A DNA stretch of 64,000 nt from Curtobacterium salicis. Its GTDB lineage: Bacteria; Actinomycetota; Actinomycetes; Actinomycetales; Microbacteriaceae. Within the stretch, counting starts at the first letter, position 1. Each line of letters starts with the position of its first letter. Of this stretch, positions 43,588 to 53,300 are shown one piece after another. Under the pieces are notes generated by a model, which worked only from the letters and a program-made list of their open reading frames with translations, was not told the origin of the DNA and ran no database searches. Where the stretch lies: NCBI RefSeq assembly GCF_011759505.1, contig NZ_JAAOYO010000003.1:186001-250000 (forward strand), written 5' to 3'. The position numbers were made by a program, and so were the translations under genes.

Positions 43588-43982
43588 GCGATCGGTCCTT
43601 CCGTAGTGGGCCGGTCCCGGCCCTCGATGACGACGAACGCCGTCGCGATCCCGCCGTCGTGCGACAGCGAGAGGTGCACGTGCGTGACCCCGCGGTCGTC
43701 CGCGACCCGCTGCGCCCCCTCGTGCAGGGTGAGCGACGGGTTCCGCTGGTCGTCCGCGACGACCTCGAGCTCCCGCCAGCTCAGGCCGGCGCTCGACCCG
43801 AAGGCCTTGATCAGGGCCTCCTTCGCTGCGAACCGGGCGGCGAGCGACGCGATCGGGCGCGGCTCGCCGTCCCGCAGTTGCTCGGCGTCGGTGAACAGCC
43901 GCGACCGCATCGCGGGGGTCCGTGTCAGGACCCGCTCGAACCGTTCCAGGTCGACCACGTCGACGCCGATGCCGATGATCAC
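43584..43982 (-). CDS. acpS: Holo-[acyl-carrier-protein] synthase
   Basis: The 132-residue enzyme attaches 4'-phosphopantetheine from CoA to acyl carrier protein. GIGVDVVDLERFERVL has the magnesium-binding Asp, and RFAAKEALIKAFG the second acidic ligand; VHLSLSHDGGIATAFVV is the C-terminal strand. The start is GTG at 43982, seven bases after the glmS stop. It overlaps the downstream racemase by four bases. Confidence 0.95.
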   Translation of the reverse strand: MIIGIGVDVVDLERFERVLTRTPAMRSRLFTDAEQLRDGEPRPIASLAARFAAKEALIKAFGSSAGLSWRELEVVADDQRNPSLTLHEGAQRVADDRGVTHVHLSLSHDGGIATAFVVIEGRDRPTTEGPIA

Positions 43983-43989
43983 GTCGCGA

Positions 43990-45837
43990 CTACTCGACGG
44001 TGACCGACTTCGCGAGGTTGCGCGGCTGGTCCACGTCGAGGCCCTTGGCCGCGGCGAGCTCCATGCCGAACATGTGCAGCGGGGCCACGGCGAGCAGCGG
44101 CTCGAACAGCGGCGTCGCGAGCGGGATCCGCAGGACCTCGTCGGCGAACGGCAGCACGGCGGCGTCGCCCTCTTCCGCGATCGCGATCACCCGGGCACCG
44201 CGGGCGCGGATCTCCTGGATGTTCGAGACGACCTTCGGGTGCAGCGACCGGGCGTCCCGCGGCGACGGGACGATCACGAAGACGATCTGCCCGGGCTCGA
44301 TGAGCGCGATCGGACCGTGCTTCAGCTCACCGGCGGCGAAGCCCTCGGCGTGGATGTACGCCAGCTCCTTGAGCTTGAGGGCGCCCTCGAGCGCGATCGG
44401 GTACCCGACGTGGCGGCCGAGGAACAGCACGCTGCGCGTGTCCGCCATCCACTTGGCGAGCTCGGCGACCCCCGAGGCGTCCTCGATGGTCTGCTGCAGT
44501 TTCTCCGGCAGTCCCTCGAGCTCGGCGACCTGTGCGGCGATCTGCTCGGCCGTCAGCGTGCCCCGGAGGGTGGCGAGGTGCAGCCCGAGCAGGTAGAGCG
44601 CGACGCCCTGCGCCAGGAACGCCTTCGTCGACGCGACCGCGACCTCGGGTCCGGCGTGCGTGTAGATCACCGCGTCGGACTCGCGCGGGATCGTCGCACC
44701 CTGCGTGTTGCAGATCGACAGGACCTGCGCGCCCTGCTCGCGGGCGTACTTGACGGCCATCAGCGTGTCCATGGTCTCGCCGGACTGGCTGATCGAGACG
44801 ACCAGGGTGCGCTCGTCGAGCACGGGGTCGCGGTACCGGAACTCGTGGGCCAGCTCGACCTCGACGGGCACGCGGGCCCACTGCTCGATGGCGTACTTGC
44901 CGAGCATGCCGGCGTAGGCCGCGGTGCCGCAGGCGATGACGACCACACGGTCGACCTGCTGCAGGCGTTCCGCGATCGGGTCGAGGTCGGTCAGGGTGAC
45001 CGCGCCCCCGTGCACGCGGCCGAGGACCGTGTTGCGGACCGCCTCGGGCTCCTCGCTGATCTCCTTCGCCATGAACGAGGACCAGCCGCCCTTGTCGGCG
45101 GCGGAGGCGTCCCAGTCCACCGCGAACTCGTTCGGCTCGGCCGGGGTGCCGTCGAAGTGGATGACGTCGACGCCGTCCGGGCGGATCGTGGCGATCTCGT
45201 CCTGGCCGATCGCCAGCGCGCGCTGCGTGTACGCCACGAACGCCGCGACGTCGGAGCCCATGAAGTTCTCGCCGTCGCCGAGACCGACCACGAGGGGCGA
45301 GTTGCGCCGGGCGCCGACGACGACACCGGGCTGGTCGGAGTGCACGACGAGGAGCGTGAACGCACCGTCGAGTCGGGCGACCGTGCGACGCATCGCCTCG
45401 GTCAGGTCGTGGGTGTCGCGGAACTCGCGGGCGACCAGGTGCGCAGCGACCTCGGAGTCGGTCTCGCTGTGGAACACGACGCCCTCGGCGAGCAGTTCGT
45501 CCTTCAGCGGGGCGAAGTTCTCGATGATGCCGTTGTGGATCAGCGCGAGCTTGCCGCCGTCCGCCAGGTGCGGGTGTGCGTTCTCGTCGGTCGGGCCGCC
45601 GTGCGTCGCCCACCGGGTGTGTCCGATGCCGGTGCCGCCGTCCGCGATGGGGTTCGCGTCGAGCTCGTCGACGAGCATCTGGAGCTTGCCGGCCTTCTTC
45701 GCCGAGGTCAGGTCCCCGGACGGGTCGACCACGGCGATGCCCGCCGAGTCGTAGCCGCGGTACTCGAGGCGACGGAGGCCACCGAGGAGGACGTCCGTGC
45801 TGCTGTTGCTGCCGACGTAGCCGACGATTCCACACAT
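43990..45837 (-). CDS. glmS: Glutamine-fructose-6-phosphate aminotransferase
   Basis: The 615-residue enzyme makes glucosamine 6-phosphate from fructose 6-phosphate and glutamine, the first step to UDP-GlcNAc. The ATG at 45837 exposes the catalytic Cys2 (MCGIVGYVG), as required after Met removal. The glutaminase half has RRLEYRGYDSAGIAVV and GIGHTRWATHGGPTDENAHPH. Two SIS domains follow (ACGTAAYAGMLGKYAIEQWA, SQSGETMDTLMAV), ending DQPRNLAKSVTVE. It heads the glmS-acpS-alr-alr-tsaE operon. The frame is open far upstream, but that part is not coding. Confidence 0.97.
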   Translation of the reverse strand: MCGIVGYVGSNSSTDVLLGGLRRLEYRGYDSAGIAVVDPSGDLTSAKKAGKLQMLVDELDANPIADGGTGIGHTRWATHGGPTDENAHPHLADGGKLALIHNGIIENFAPLKDELLAEGVVFHSETDSEVAAHLVAREFRDTHDLTEAMRRTVARLDGAFTLLVVHSDQPGVVVGARRNSPLVVGLGDGENFMGSDVAAFVAYTQRALAIGQDEIATIRPDGVDVIHFDGTPAEPNEFAVDWDASAADKGGWSSFMAKEISEEPEAVRNTVLGRVHGGAVTLTDLDPIAERLQQVDRVVVIACGTAAYAGMLGKYAIEQWARVPVEVELAHEFRYRDPVLDERTLVVSISQSGETMDTLMAVKYAREQGAQVLSICNTQGATIPRESDAVIYTHAGPEVAVASTKAFLAQGVALYLLGLHLATLRGTLTAEQIAAQVAELEGLPEKLQQTIEDASGVAELAKWMADTRSVLFLGRHVGYPIALEGALKLKELAYIHAEGFAAGELKHGPIALIEPGQIVFVIVPSPRDARSLHPKVVSNIQEIRARGARVIAIAEEGDAAVLPFADEVLRIPLATPLFEPLLAVAPLHMFGMELAAAKGLDVDQPRNLAKSVTVE

Positions 45838-45907
45838 GGGATCGATCCTACGGGCAGCGCCGGGAGCACCCTGCGAACCGACCGGCGGGTGGGGATAGCC
45901 TCCGGTC

Positions 45908-46393
45908 ATGGGACGCTTCGACGACATCGAGATCACCACCATCAAGGGTGAGACCACCACCTTCGGCAGCTTCGGCGACAAGGCGGTGCTCGTGGTGAAC
46001 GTCGCCTCCCGCTGTGGCCTCGCTCCGCAGTACGAGCAGCTGGAGGAACTGCAGCGCACGTACGGGCCGCGGGGCTTCACGGTGCTCGGCTTCCCGAGCA
46101 ACCAGTTCCTGCAGGAGCTCGGTTCGTCCGAGGCCATCGAGGAGTACTGCTCCACCACCTGGGGCGTCAGCTTCCCGATGTCCGAGAAGGTGAAGGTGAA
46201 CGGCCGCTCGGCGCACCCGCTGTACCGCGAGCTCACCCAGGCTCCGGACGCCTCGGGCAAGGCCGGGCGCGTCATCTGGAACTTCGAGAAGTTCCTCGTC
46301 GCTCCCGACGGCACGGTCACGCGCTTCCGCCCGACGGTGAAGCCGGACGCACCGGAGGTCGTCGCCGCGATCGAGGCGGCGCTCCCCGCCTGA
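45908..46393 (+). CDS. Glutathione peroxidase family protein
   Basis: The 161-residue protein is a thiol peroxidase of the GPx fold: [19 protein letters not shown] holds the peroxidatic Cys36, [12 protein letters not shown] the active-site Gln69, and [10 protein letters not shown] the conserved Trp-Asn. Actinobacteria use thioredoxin or mycothiol rather than glutathione. The gene is divergent from glmS and is followed by a GC hairpin. Confidence 0.93.
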   Translation: MGRFDDIEITTIKGETTTFGSFGDKAVLVVNVASRCGLAPQYEQLEELQRTYGPRGFTVLGFPSNQFLQELGSSEAIEEYCSTTWGVSFPMSEKVKVNGRSAHPLYRELTQAPDASGKAGRVIWNFEKFLVAPDGTVTRFRPTVKPDAPEVVAAIEAALPA

Positions 46394-46417
46394 TCGGCGG
46401 GTGCACCCGCTCGCTGA

Positions 46418-46470
46418 CGGGAGGCCCGTCCACCGTCGGCGACGTCGCTGACCGGTGGCGCGCCTCCCGG
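46418..46470. repeat. Hairpin built from two inverted GCCTCCCG elements
   Basis: The copies cgggaggcccg at 46418-46428 and gcgcctcccgg at 46460-46470 face each other. Their flanks (tccaccg and cggtgg) also pair, giving an imperfect long stem between the peroxidase gene and coaA; it may act as a terminator. Confidence 0.6.
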
Positions 46471-46488
46471 CTGAGTACGCTCGACCCC

Positions 46489-47433
46489 ATGCCGATCCCG
46501 GAGACGACCGTCGCGCACCCCACCCCCTTCGTGGAGATCCCCCGGGACGAGTGGTCGCAGCTCGCGCCGAAGGAGCACCTCTCGCTCACCGAGACCGAGA
46601 TCGTGCAGTTGCGCGGACTCGGCGACCGGTTGGACATCACCGAGGTGCAGGACGTCTACCTGCCGCTGTCCCGCCTGCTGACGCTGTACGCGGCCGGGGC
46701 TCGGGACCTGCATGCGGCGACGAGCCGGTTCCTCGGTGAGCGGGCCCGGAGGACGCCGTTCGTGATCGGTGTCGCCGGGTCGGTGGCCGTCGGCAAGAGC
46801 ACCGTCGCCCGTCTGCTCCGCGAGCTCACGAAGCGCTGGCCGGACACCCCGCGCGTCGAACTCGTGACGACGGACGGGTTCCTCTACCCGAACGCCGAGC
46901 TCGAGCGCCGCGGCATCATGGACCGGAAGGGCTTCCCGGAGTCCTACGACCGCCGCTCCCTGCTGCGCTTCGTCAGCCAGGTGAAGAGCGGCGCGACCGA
47001 GGTCCGGGCGCCGTACTACTCCCACCTGGTCTACGACATCGTCCCGGACGCCGAGATCGTCGTGCGGCAGCCGGACATCCTCATCGTCGAGGGGCTCAAC
47101 GTCCTCGCGCCGCCGGTGCACGGGCGGCTCGCGCTCTCGGACCTGTTCGACTTCACGATCTACGTCGACGCGAAGACGAAGGACATCGAGTCCTGGTACG
47201 TCGACCGGTTCCTGGCGTTGCAGGAACAGGCGTTCTCGAGCCCGGACTCGTTCTTCCACCGGTTCGCCGCGCTCTCCCGTCCGGACGCGGTGGCGACGGC
47301 GACCCAGGTGTGGCGCGCGATCAACGAGCCGAACCTGCTCGAGAACGTCCTGCCGACGCGCTCGCGGGCGACCCTCGTGCTCAAGAAGGCCGCGGACCAC
47401 AAGGTGACGAGCGTCCTGCTCCGCAAGATCTGA
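46489..47433 (+). CDS. coaA: Pantothenate kinase (type I, CoaA)
   Basis: The 314-residue enzyme phosphorylates pantothenate, the first step to CoA. It has P-loop GSVAVGKST (97-105), [20 protein letters not shown] and LIVEGLNVL, all characteristic of prokaryotic CoaA, and ends [13 protein letters not shown]. The ATG at 46489 gives the family length. It converges with glmM across a strong inverted repeat. Confidence 0.96.
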   Translation: MPIPETTVAHPTPFVEIPRDEWSQLAPKEHLSLTETEIVQLRGLGDRLDITEVQDVYLPLSRLLTLYAAGARDLHAATSRFLGERARRTPFVIGVAGSVAVGKSTVARLLRELTKRWPDTPRVELVTTDGFLYPNAELERRGIMDRKGFPESYDRRSLLRFVSQVKSGATEVRAPYYSHLVYDIVPDAEIVVRQPDILIVEGLNVLAPPVHGRLALSDLFDFTIYVDAKTKDIESWYVDRFLALQEQAFSSPDSFFHRFAALSRPDAVATATQVWRAINEPNLLENVLPTRSRATLVLKKAADHKVTSVLLRKI

Positions 47434-47447
47434 CGGCGGGCCGCAGG

Positions 47448-47507
47448 ACACCGGTGTTCGTCGGCCACACCGCGCCATGCGCGTGTGTGGAGGACGAACA
47501 CCGGTGT
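47448..47507. terminator. Long inverted repeat between coaA and glmM
   Basis: The left arm (ACACCGGTGTTCGTC, from 47448) and the right arm (ending at 47507) pair over about 22 bases with two mismatches. The arm contains a perfect ACACCGGTGT palindrome. A GC-only stretch of ggggcc repeats (47520-47581) follows. Both coaA and glmM converge here. Confidence 0.75.
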
Positions 47508-47584
47508 TCCGCGAGCTGAGGGGGGCCCGGCGGGGCCGGGCCCCGCGGGCGGGGCCGACCCCGTGGGCGGGCCCCGCTGGCGGG

Positions 47585-48958
47585 CTAGGCCGCTTCGAGC
47601 GTCAGGCGCTCGCGGACGACGTCGGCGAGCTCCTCGGCGACGCGCTGGGCGTCCTCCTGCGATGCGGCCTCGACCATCACGCGGACGACCGGCTCGGTAC
47701 CGGAGGGACGCAGCAGCACCCGACCGGTGTCACCGAGCGCGAGCGTGGCGGCGGCGATGGCGTCCTGCACGCCCTGGTCCTGCAGCCCGTGCCGGTCGAC
47801 GCCCTTGACGTTGAGCAGCACCTGCGGGAACACGGTCATGCACGCGGCGAGCTCGCCGAGCGTCTTGCCGGTGCGCGCCATCTCCGCGACGAGGTGCAGG
47901 CCCGTCAGGACCCCGTCACCGGTGGTCGCGTAGTCGTTGAAGATGATGTGGCCGGACTGCTCGCCGCCGAGCGAGAACCCGCCCTCGGTCATCTTCTCGA
48001 GCACGTACCGGTCGCCGACGCCAGCCTCGATCACGGTGATGCCCGCGTCCGCCATCGCCCGCTTCAGGCCGAGGTTCGACATCACGGTCGCGACGAGGGT
48101 GTCGTCGACCAGTCGACCGCGTTCCTTGAGGGACAGCGCGAGGATCGCCATGATCTGGTCGCCGTCCACCGCGTTGCCGTCGGCGTCCACCGCCAGGCAC
48201 CGGTCCGCGTCGCCGTCGTGGGCGATGCCGACGTCGGCTCCGGCCTCGAGGACCGCGCGGGCCAGGTTGTCGATGTGGGTCGAGCCGACACCGTCGTTGA
48301 TGTTGATGCCGTTCGGGTCGGCACCGATGAGCGTGACCTTGGCGCCCGCGTTGACGAACACCTCGGGTGAGACCCCGGACGCCGCCCCGTTGGCGCAGTC
48401 GAGCACGACGTGGATGCCGTCGAGCCGGTGCGGCAGCGTGCCGAGCAGGTGCACGACGTAGCGGTCCTCAGCGTCGGCGAACCGTGTGATGCGGCCGACC
48501 TCGGCCCCGGTGGGGGTCGGCGCGGACTGGTCGTGCATGGCCGCTTCGATGCGGTCCTCGACCTCGTCCGGCAGCTTGCGACCGCCAGCGGCGAAGAACT
48601 TGATCCCGTTGTCCGGCGCGGGGTTGTGCGACGCGGAGATCATCACGCCGAAGTCGGCGTCGATGTCCGCGACGAGGTACGCCGCTGCGGGGGTGGGGAT
48701 GACCCCGGCGTCGAGGACGTCGACGCCGGCAGAGGCGAGGCCGGCTGCCACTGCGGCACCCAGGAACTCGCCGGAGACGCGCGGGTCGCGCGCCAGCACG
48801 GCCTTGGGGCGCGTGCGACCGGACGCTCGTCGAGCGTCCGCATGGTGTCCGTGCGTGAGCACGGCCGCGCTCGCCTGGGCAAGACCCAGTGCGAGCGCGG
48901 CCGTCAACTCGCCGTTGGCGAGGCCACGAACGCCGTCGGTACCGAACAGACGCGGCAT
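47585..48958 (-). CDS. glmM: Phosphoglucosamine mutase
   Basis: The 457-residue enzyme interconverts glucosamine 6-phosphate and 1-phosphate. The N-terminus [13 protein letters not shown], the phosphoserine site ISASHNP (Ser110), the metal loop [15 protein letters not shown] and LGGEQSGHI are canonical. The ATG at 48958 is 22 bases from the rpsI stop, so it is the last gene of rplM-rpsI-glmM. With glmS nearby, both steps of amino sugar supply lie in the window. Confidence 0.97.
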   Translation of the reverse strand: MPRLFGTDGVRGLANGELTAALALGLAQASAAVLTHGHHADARRASGRTRPKAVLARDPRVSGEFLGAAVAAGLASAGVDVLDAGVIPTPAAAYLVADIDADFGVMISASHNPAPDNGIKFFAAGGRKLPDEVEDRIEAAMHDQSAPTPTGAEVGRITRFADAEDRYVVHLLGTLPHRLDGIHVVLDCANGAASGVSPEVFVNAGAKVTLIGADPNGININDGVGSTHIDNLARAVLEAGADVGIAHDGDADRCLAVDADGNAVDGDQIMAILALSLKERGRLVDDTLVATVMSNLGLKRAMADAGITVIEAGVGDRYVLEKMTEGGFSLGGEQSGHIIFNDYATTGDGVLTGLHLVAEMARTGKTLGELAACMTVFPQVLLNVKGVDRHGLQDQGVQDAIAAATLALGDTGRVLLRPSGTEPVVRVMVEAASQEDAQRVAEELADVVRERLTLEAA

Positions 48959-48980
48959 GCGATCTCCCGCCGTCAGGCGA

Positions 48981-49466
48981 TCAGCGCTTCGAGAACTGCG
49001 ACGCCTTGCGGGCCTTCTTGAGACCGGCCTTCTTGCGCTCGATGACGCGGGCGTCACGGGTGAGGAAGCCGGCCTTCTTGAGGGTCGCGCGGTTGTTCTC
49101 GCGGTCGATCTCGTTCAGGGTGCGGGCGATGGCGAGACGCAGCGCGCCGGCCTGACCCGAGGGGCCGCCACCCGTGATGCGGGCGGTGACGTCGTACGAG
49201 CCGAGGAGCTCGAGCACCTTGAACGGGTCGTTGATGAGCTGCTGGTGCAGCTTGTTCGGGAAGTAGTCCTCGAGCGTGCGGCCGTTCACGACGAACGTGC
49301 CGGAGCCGGGGACGAGACGGACGCGGGCGATGGCCTCCTTGCGGCGACCGACGGCACCGCCCGAGACGTTGAGGATCTGACGGGGAGCCGCCTCCGACGC
49401 GACGGGTGCGCTCTCGGTGGTGAAGGTCTCCGGGGTCTGGTCGATGGAGTCAGCGATCTGAGCCAT
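48981..49466 (-). CDS. rpsI: 30S ribosomal protein S9
   Basis: The 161-residue protein has the S9 core [47 protein letters not shown] and the universal basic C-terminal [10 protein letters not shown] that reaches the P-site tRNA. A 30-residue acidic, Ala/Thr-rich N-terminal extension ([19 protein letters not shown]) precedes the core, as in many actinobacteria. It follows rplM in the usual order. Confidence 0.97.
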   Translation of the reverse strand: MAQIADSIDQTPETFTTESAPVASEAAPRQILNVSGGAVGRRKEAIARVRLVPGSGTFVVNGRTLEDYFPNKLHQQLINDPFKVLELLGSYDVTARITGGGPSGQAGALRLAIARTLNEIDRENNRATLKKAGFLTRDARVIERKKAGLKKARKASQFSKR

Positions 49467-49504
49467 GAGTGTTTTCTCGTTCCTGGAAGTCGTCGTGGCC
49501 GCTG

Positions 49505-49951
49505 TTACTGCGAGACCTGGTCGAAGGTGTACGGCTTGGGCTGCTGCGCCGCGTGGGGGTGCTCAGCGCCTGCGTAGACCTTGAGCTTCTTGAGCTGCTC
49601 GCGACCGAGGGTGTTCTTCGGCAGCATGCCGCGGATCGCCTTCTCGACGGCGCGGGTCGGGTGCTTCTCCAGCATCTCCGGGTAGCTGGTGGCCGTGAGG
49701 CCGCCCGGGTAACCGGAGTGACGGTAGTAGACCTTCTTGGCGAGCTTCGACCCGGTCAGGGCGACCTTGTCGGCGTTCACGATGATGACGTAGTCACCCA
49801 TGTCCATGTGCTGGGCGAAGGTGGCCTTGTGCTTGCCGCGGAGGAGGGCGGCGACGTGCGAAGCGAGGCGGCCGAGCACGACGTCGGTCGCGTCGATGAC
49901 GATCCAGTCGTGCTGGACGTCTGCCGGCTTCGGGGAGAACGTACGAGTCAC
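49505..49951 (-). CDS. rplM: 50S ribosomal protein L13
   Basis: The 148-residue protein has [50 protein letters not shown] and [22 protein letters not shown], typical L13. The GTG at 49951 begins [16 protein letters not shown], the normal actinobacterial N-terminus. It is the first gene of the rplM-rpsI-glmM operon. Confidence 0.97.
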   Translation of the reverse strand: MTRTFSPKPADVQHDWIVIDATDVVLGRLASHVAALLRGKHKATFAQHMDMGDYVIIVNADKVALTGSKLAKKVYYRHSGYPGGLTATSYPEMLEKHPTRAVEKAIRGMLPKNTLGREQLKKLKVYAGAEHPHAAQQPKPYTFDQVSQ

Positions 49952-50276
49952 AGGAGTGCTGCTTTCGTGTCGAGGTGAGGAGTCCGTGAATCCCACTCCG
50001 GTGGGCGTTCGCGCGGGCAGATGTCCGCTGAACGACCCGGTGGAGGGCCCATCTGACTGTCTGGCGCAACAGAGCGCGCAGACCAAGAGATGAGCCTAGC
50101 CGACGCCGATCCCCCGGGTCAACCAGGCGCAGCTCCCCCCGACGCCCCGGACGGGAGGCGCGGTGCGGGTCGGACCCGCACCTCGGCCCACGCAGGCCGG
50201 TTCCGGAGCGCCGCCAGCGGCGGTCCGGCCGTGCCCGGTGGAAGCCTCCCGTCCGGTGGTCGCGCTCAGTGCCCGG
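49952..50276. other. rplM leader and structured gap before the nuclease gene
   Basis: The right-hand 130 bases (49952-50085) should carry the rplM promoter and leader; I see no good -10/-35 pair. The rest holds a perfect 13-base inverted repeat (50147-50159 and 50244-50256) made of two facing GCCTCCCG-type elements, with inner hairpins tgcgggtc/gacccgca and ccgccagcggcgg. That structure is a good terminator candidate for the leftward nuclease gene. Confidence 0.5.
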
Positions 50277-53150
50277 TCACTCGGCGCTGCCACCCGTCGT
50301 CCGGCGGCGACGGAGGGCGAGGAGTCCGCCACCGGCGGCCAGGAGGGCGAGCGCCGCCGCGAGGCCACCCCCGAGCTCGGCTCCGGTGAAGGCGAGGCCA
50401 CCGCCACCCGTCGTGGGCGTGCCGGTCGTGCCACCCGCACCCGGGAGCAGGCCCGAGCCACCGGCACCGGCGATCGGCGTCGGGCTCGGCGTCGGCTCAT
50501 CGGTCCCCGGGGTCGGAGCGGGTGTCGGGTCGGGTGTCGGAGCCGGCGTCGGGTCGGGCGTCGGAGCCGGGGTGGGTTCCGGAGTCGGGTCGCCCGGCAC
50601 CTCGGCCTCGGCCAGGTCGAAGCCGACCAGGATCGGGTCATGGTCGCTCGCGCGGTACACGTCGTCCGTGTACAGGTCGGAGACGTTCACGTTGTACCGG
50701 CTGTACTCCAGACCCACCGACTCGGTCGAGTTGATGTTCCAGATGTCCACGCCCTGCACGCTCGCGAGTGCCGCCGGCGAGGCGAGCACGTGGTCGAGGG
50801 AGCCGCTCAGACCGCTGAACACGTAGGAGTACTCGGTACGGTCGCGGGCCGGTGCGAGGTCGGTGTAGCCGGCGTCACGGAGGACGACCATCGGGTCCTC
50901 CTCGCTGTAGGCGTTGAAGTCGCCGAGCATGAAGACCTTCTCGGTGCCGTACTGCGCCTGCATCGCGGTGGAGAAGGTCGCGAGGGCGCGAGCCTGCCGG
51001 ACGCGGTCGGCGTTCGAAGCGCCCTGCCCGTCACCCTGGTCGGCGTTCTCCCCGGTGCCGGAGCCCTTCGACTTGAAGTGGTTCGCGATGACCAGGAACT
51101 CGTCGTCCGCGGTGCCGCCGACCGGACGGAACGCGTCCGCGACGGGCTGGCGGGCGTTCGTGAAGGCCGGATCGAGCAGGATCGTCGACTCGCCCGTGGG
51201 CGCGACGCGGTCCTTCTTGTAGATGAGCGCGAGGCGGATGACGTCCTCGCTCGCCGGCACCACCGACGGCGACGGCACGTACGCCCAGGTGTCGGTACCG
51301 GTCGCGGCGTTCAGGGCGGTCACGAGGGTGGCCACCGCGGCGTCGCGGTCGAGCCCGAAGCGGGCCGAGTTCTCGATCTCCTCGAGGGAGACCACGTCGG
51401 CGTCCAGACCGTTGATCGCCTTGACGATCTTCACCTGCTGGCGTGCCAGGTCCTCCTGCTCGGCGGCCCCACGGGCGTCGCAGCCGGAGTTCACCGTGAT
51501 CGGGTCACCCGTGCGGTCCGTGTAGTAGGTGCAGCCGGTCAGCTGGTCGCCCGTGGTCGGGAAGTAGTTCAGGACGTTGAACCCGGCGAGCTTCAGGTCG
51601 CCGCCGACTGCGGCGGGCGTCGTGGTGCGGACGTCCGAGAACGACGCGGGCAGGTCGGCCGCCGCCGTCGCCCCGGTGATCGGAGTCGTCGGCTGGAACT
51701 TCCAGGCGTTGTTCCGGTAGTCCAGGACGACCGGTGCGGAGAAGGTCGCGGTGGCGCCGACGGTGACCGGGCCGGCGTTCGTCAGCCACGGCACCGGGAT
51801 CGACCGGGCGGACTGGTCGGACCCGTCGCGCGGCAGGAAGTTCGTGCTCGCACCGTCGTCGAGCGTGACAGCGCGGGCGGCGTTGTCGGCGACGACCGCG
51901 GCGGCCTCGGCACTGCCCGGACGCGCGACCTCGGTCGGCTGCAGCAGGCGGCCGGAGCCCGTCGCCAGGACGATCTCGCCGTACTGGTTCGTCGTGTAGT
52001 TGTCGGCGACCGTGTAGTCGCCCTGCGGCGCGACGAGCATGCTCTCGAGCGCTTCACGCCGCGCGTCGGTCCGGGGGAAGGCCACGGCCGCGGGCAGCGG
52101 GGCGACGGCCGGGGTGGTGAGCTCCGTCAGCCCGGTGGTGCTGGCGACCGTCAGCTCGGTGAGCCCGTTGAACTCGGAGACCGCGCCGGTGACCTGGACG
52201 TGGTCGCCGATCGCGACCAGGCCGGCCGTCGCGGCGGAGTAGACGTACAGACCGTCGGAGGTGGTCCGCGTGGCGGGGTCGGTCGCGCCTCCCGTGCCCG
52301 GCGTCTGGATCGTGTACCCGTTGAGCCCGCCGGTGGCGTACACCGCGGTCACGACGCCGCTCGTGGTGACCGTCGCGCCGACGAGCGGCGAGGTGTCGGT
52401 CGTGCCCTGGATCTCGGGGATCGTCGCGGCGACGGCGGGCGTGGTCGGCGGGGTGGTGCCACCGCCACCGGGAGTCGGTGCGGTGCCACCTGCCACGGTC
52501 TCGCCGGCGGCGTTCCGCGGCGTGATCGTCCGCGACAGTGTGAAGTCCGCGAGGTTCGCGTCGGTGTCCGCCGTCCCCTGCCGGACGAGCGCGTCCGGGG
52601 TGCCGTTCGCGCCCGACGGGTTCGTGGCAGGAGCGGTCTCGGAGGTGTTCGAGGTGCCGTACCCGAGCAGGTCGACCACGCCGGGCGTGCCGGCCGTGAC
52701 CGCACCGGCCGGCAGCGCGAGCGCCGTCGACTGGTCGGAGAGGACGAGCGTGCCGCTCGCACCGGACGCGTTCAGCGTCGAGACGACGTCCGGCGTGGGC
52801 AGCGCGGCGCCGACCGTCCCGTTCGAGGCACCCTGCACGAGGTACGTCCCGTTCGCCGGCACGGACCCGGTGAGCGGCACGACGGTGCTCGATGCTCCCG
52901 TGCTCGTCGCCGAGCGGTACTGCAGCGACCACCCGTTCACCGACACGGCGGTGCCGGTCGGGTTGCCGACCTCGATGAACCGGTTGGTGAACGGCTGGTT
53001 GGCACTGCCGCCCTTGAGGTACGCCTCGGAGATGACGAGTCCGGCGCCCGCAGGGTTCGCGGTCGCGGCGGTGACGGTGACGAGCGGTGCGGCGAGGAGG
53101 GTCGCGGCAGCCGTGGCGCACAGCAGGGTGCGTCCGACGGATCGTGGCAT
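50277..53150 (-). CDS. Secreted ExeM/NucH-type endonuclease with wall-anchor-like C-terminus
   Basis: The 957-residue protein starts with a signal peptide (TLLCATAAATLLAAPLVTVTAATA). Domains in order: a lamin-tail domain (VISEAYLKGGSANQPFTNRFIEVGNP, about 38-160), a central OB-fold-like region, and an endonuclease/exonuclease/phosphatase domain (LAGFNVLNYFPTT, VVSLEEIENS, IANHFKSKGS, VFMLGDFNAY, LDHVLAS, SDHDPILVGF). A TPEPTPAPTPDPTP spacer follows, then LAFTG, a membrane helix and an RRRR tail, an LPxTG-like anchor. It probably degrades extracellular DNA at the cell surface. The ATG at 53150 begins the signal peptide. Confidence 0.9.
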   Translation of the reverse strand: MPRSVGRTLLCATAAATLLAAPLVTVTAATANPAGAGLVISEAYLKGGSANQPFTNRFIEVGNPTGTAVSVNGWSLQYRSATSTGASSTVVPLTGSVPANGTYLVQGASNGTVGAALPTPDVVSTLNASGASGTLVLSDQSTALALPAGAVTAGTPGVVDLLGYGTSNTSETAPATNPSGANGTPDALVRQGTADTDANLADFTLSRTITPRNAAGETVAGGTAPTPGGGGTTPPTTPAVAATIPEIQGTTDTSPLVGATVTTSGVVTAVYATGGLNGYTIQTPGTGGATDPATRTTSDGLYVYSAATAGLVAIGDHVQVTGAVSEFNGLTELTVASTTGLTELTTPAVAPLPAAVAFPRTDARREALESMLVAPQGDYTVADNYTTNQYGEIVLATGSGRLLQPTEVARPGSAEAAAVVADNAARAVTLDDGASTNFLPRDGSDQSARSIPVPWLTNAGPVTVGATATFSAPVVLDYRNNAWKFQPTTPITGATAAADLPASFSDVRTTTPAAVGGDLKLAGFNVLNYFPTTGDQLTGCTYYTDRTGDPITVNSGCDARGAAEQEDLARQQVKIVKAINGLDADVVSLEEIENSARFGLDRDAAVATLVTALNAATGTDTWAYVPSPSVVPASEDVIRLALIYKKDRVAPTGESTILLDPAFTNARQPVADAFRPVGGTADDEFLVIANHFKSKGSGTGENADQGDGQGASNADRVRQARALATFSTAMQAQYGTEKVFMLGDFNAYSEEDPMVVLRDAGYTDLAPARDRTEYSYVFSGLSGSLDHVLASPAALASVQGVDIWNINSTESVGLEYSRYNVNVSDLYTDDVYRASDHDPILVGFDLAEAEVPGDPTPEPTPAPTPDPTPAPTPDPTPAPTPGTDEPTPSPTPIAGAGGSGLLPGAGGTTGTPTTGGGGLAFTGAELGGGLAAALALLAAGGGLLALRRRRTTGGSAE

Positions 53151-53300
53151 GGGGACCTTCGGTTCGGAGTCGGGCGGGGCTCCAGAACCGTACGGGCCTG
53201 CGGGGTCGCTCAGGTTACGACGAGGTGAAACCTCGCCCCCGGACGAGGGTCGACCGCCCGTTCCGCCGGTCCACCGCGGACCCACCGGGTCCGACGCCGC

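Noticed and set aside
43990-45837. glmS ribozyme upstream of glmS
   Set aside because: The 70-base gap to the divergent gene is too short and shows no ribozyme core; these are known from Firmicutes.
43990-47478. One 1162-codon open frame containing glmS
   Set aside because: Only the part from the ATG at 45837 is GlmS. The remainder is antisense to the peroxidase and coaA genes and reads as Arg/Pro-rich noise typical of high-GC shadows.
50510-50590. Direct repeats that resemble a short array
   Set aside because: They encode the TPAPTPDPTP spacer of the nuclease and have no spacer diversity, so not CRISPR.
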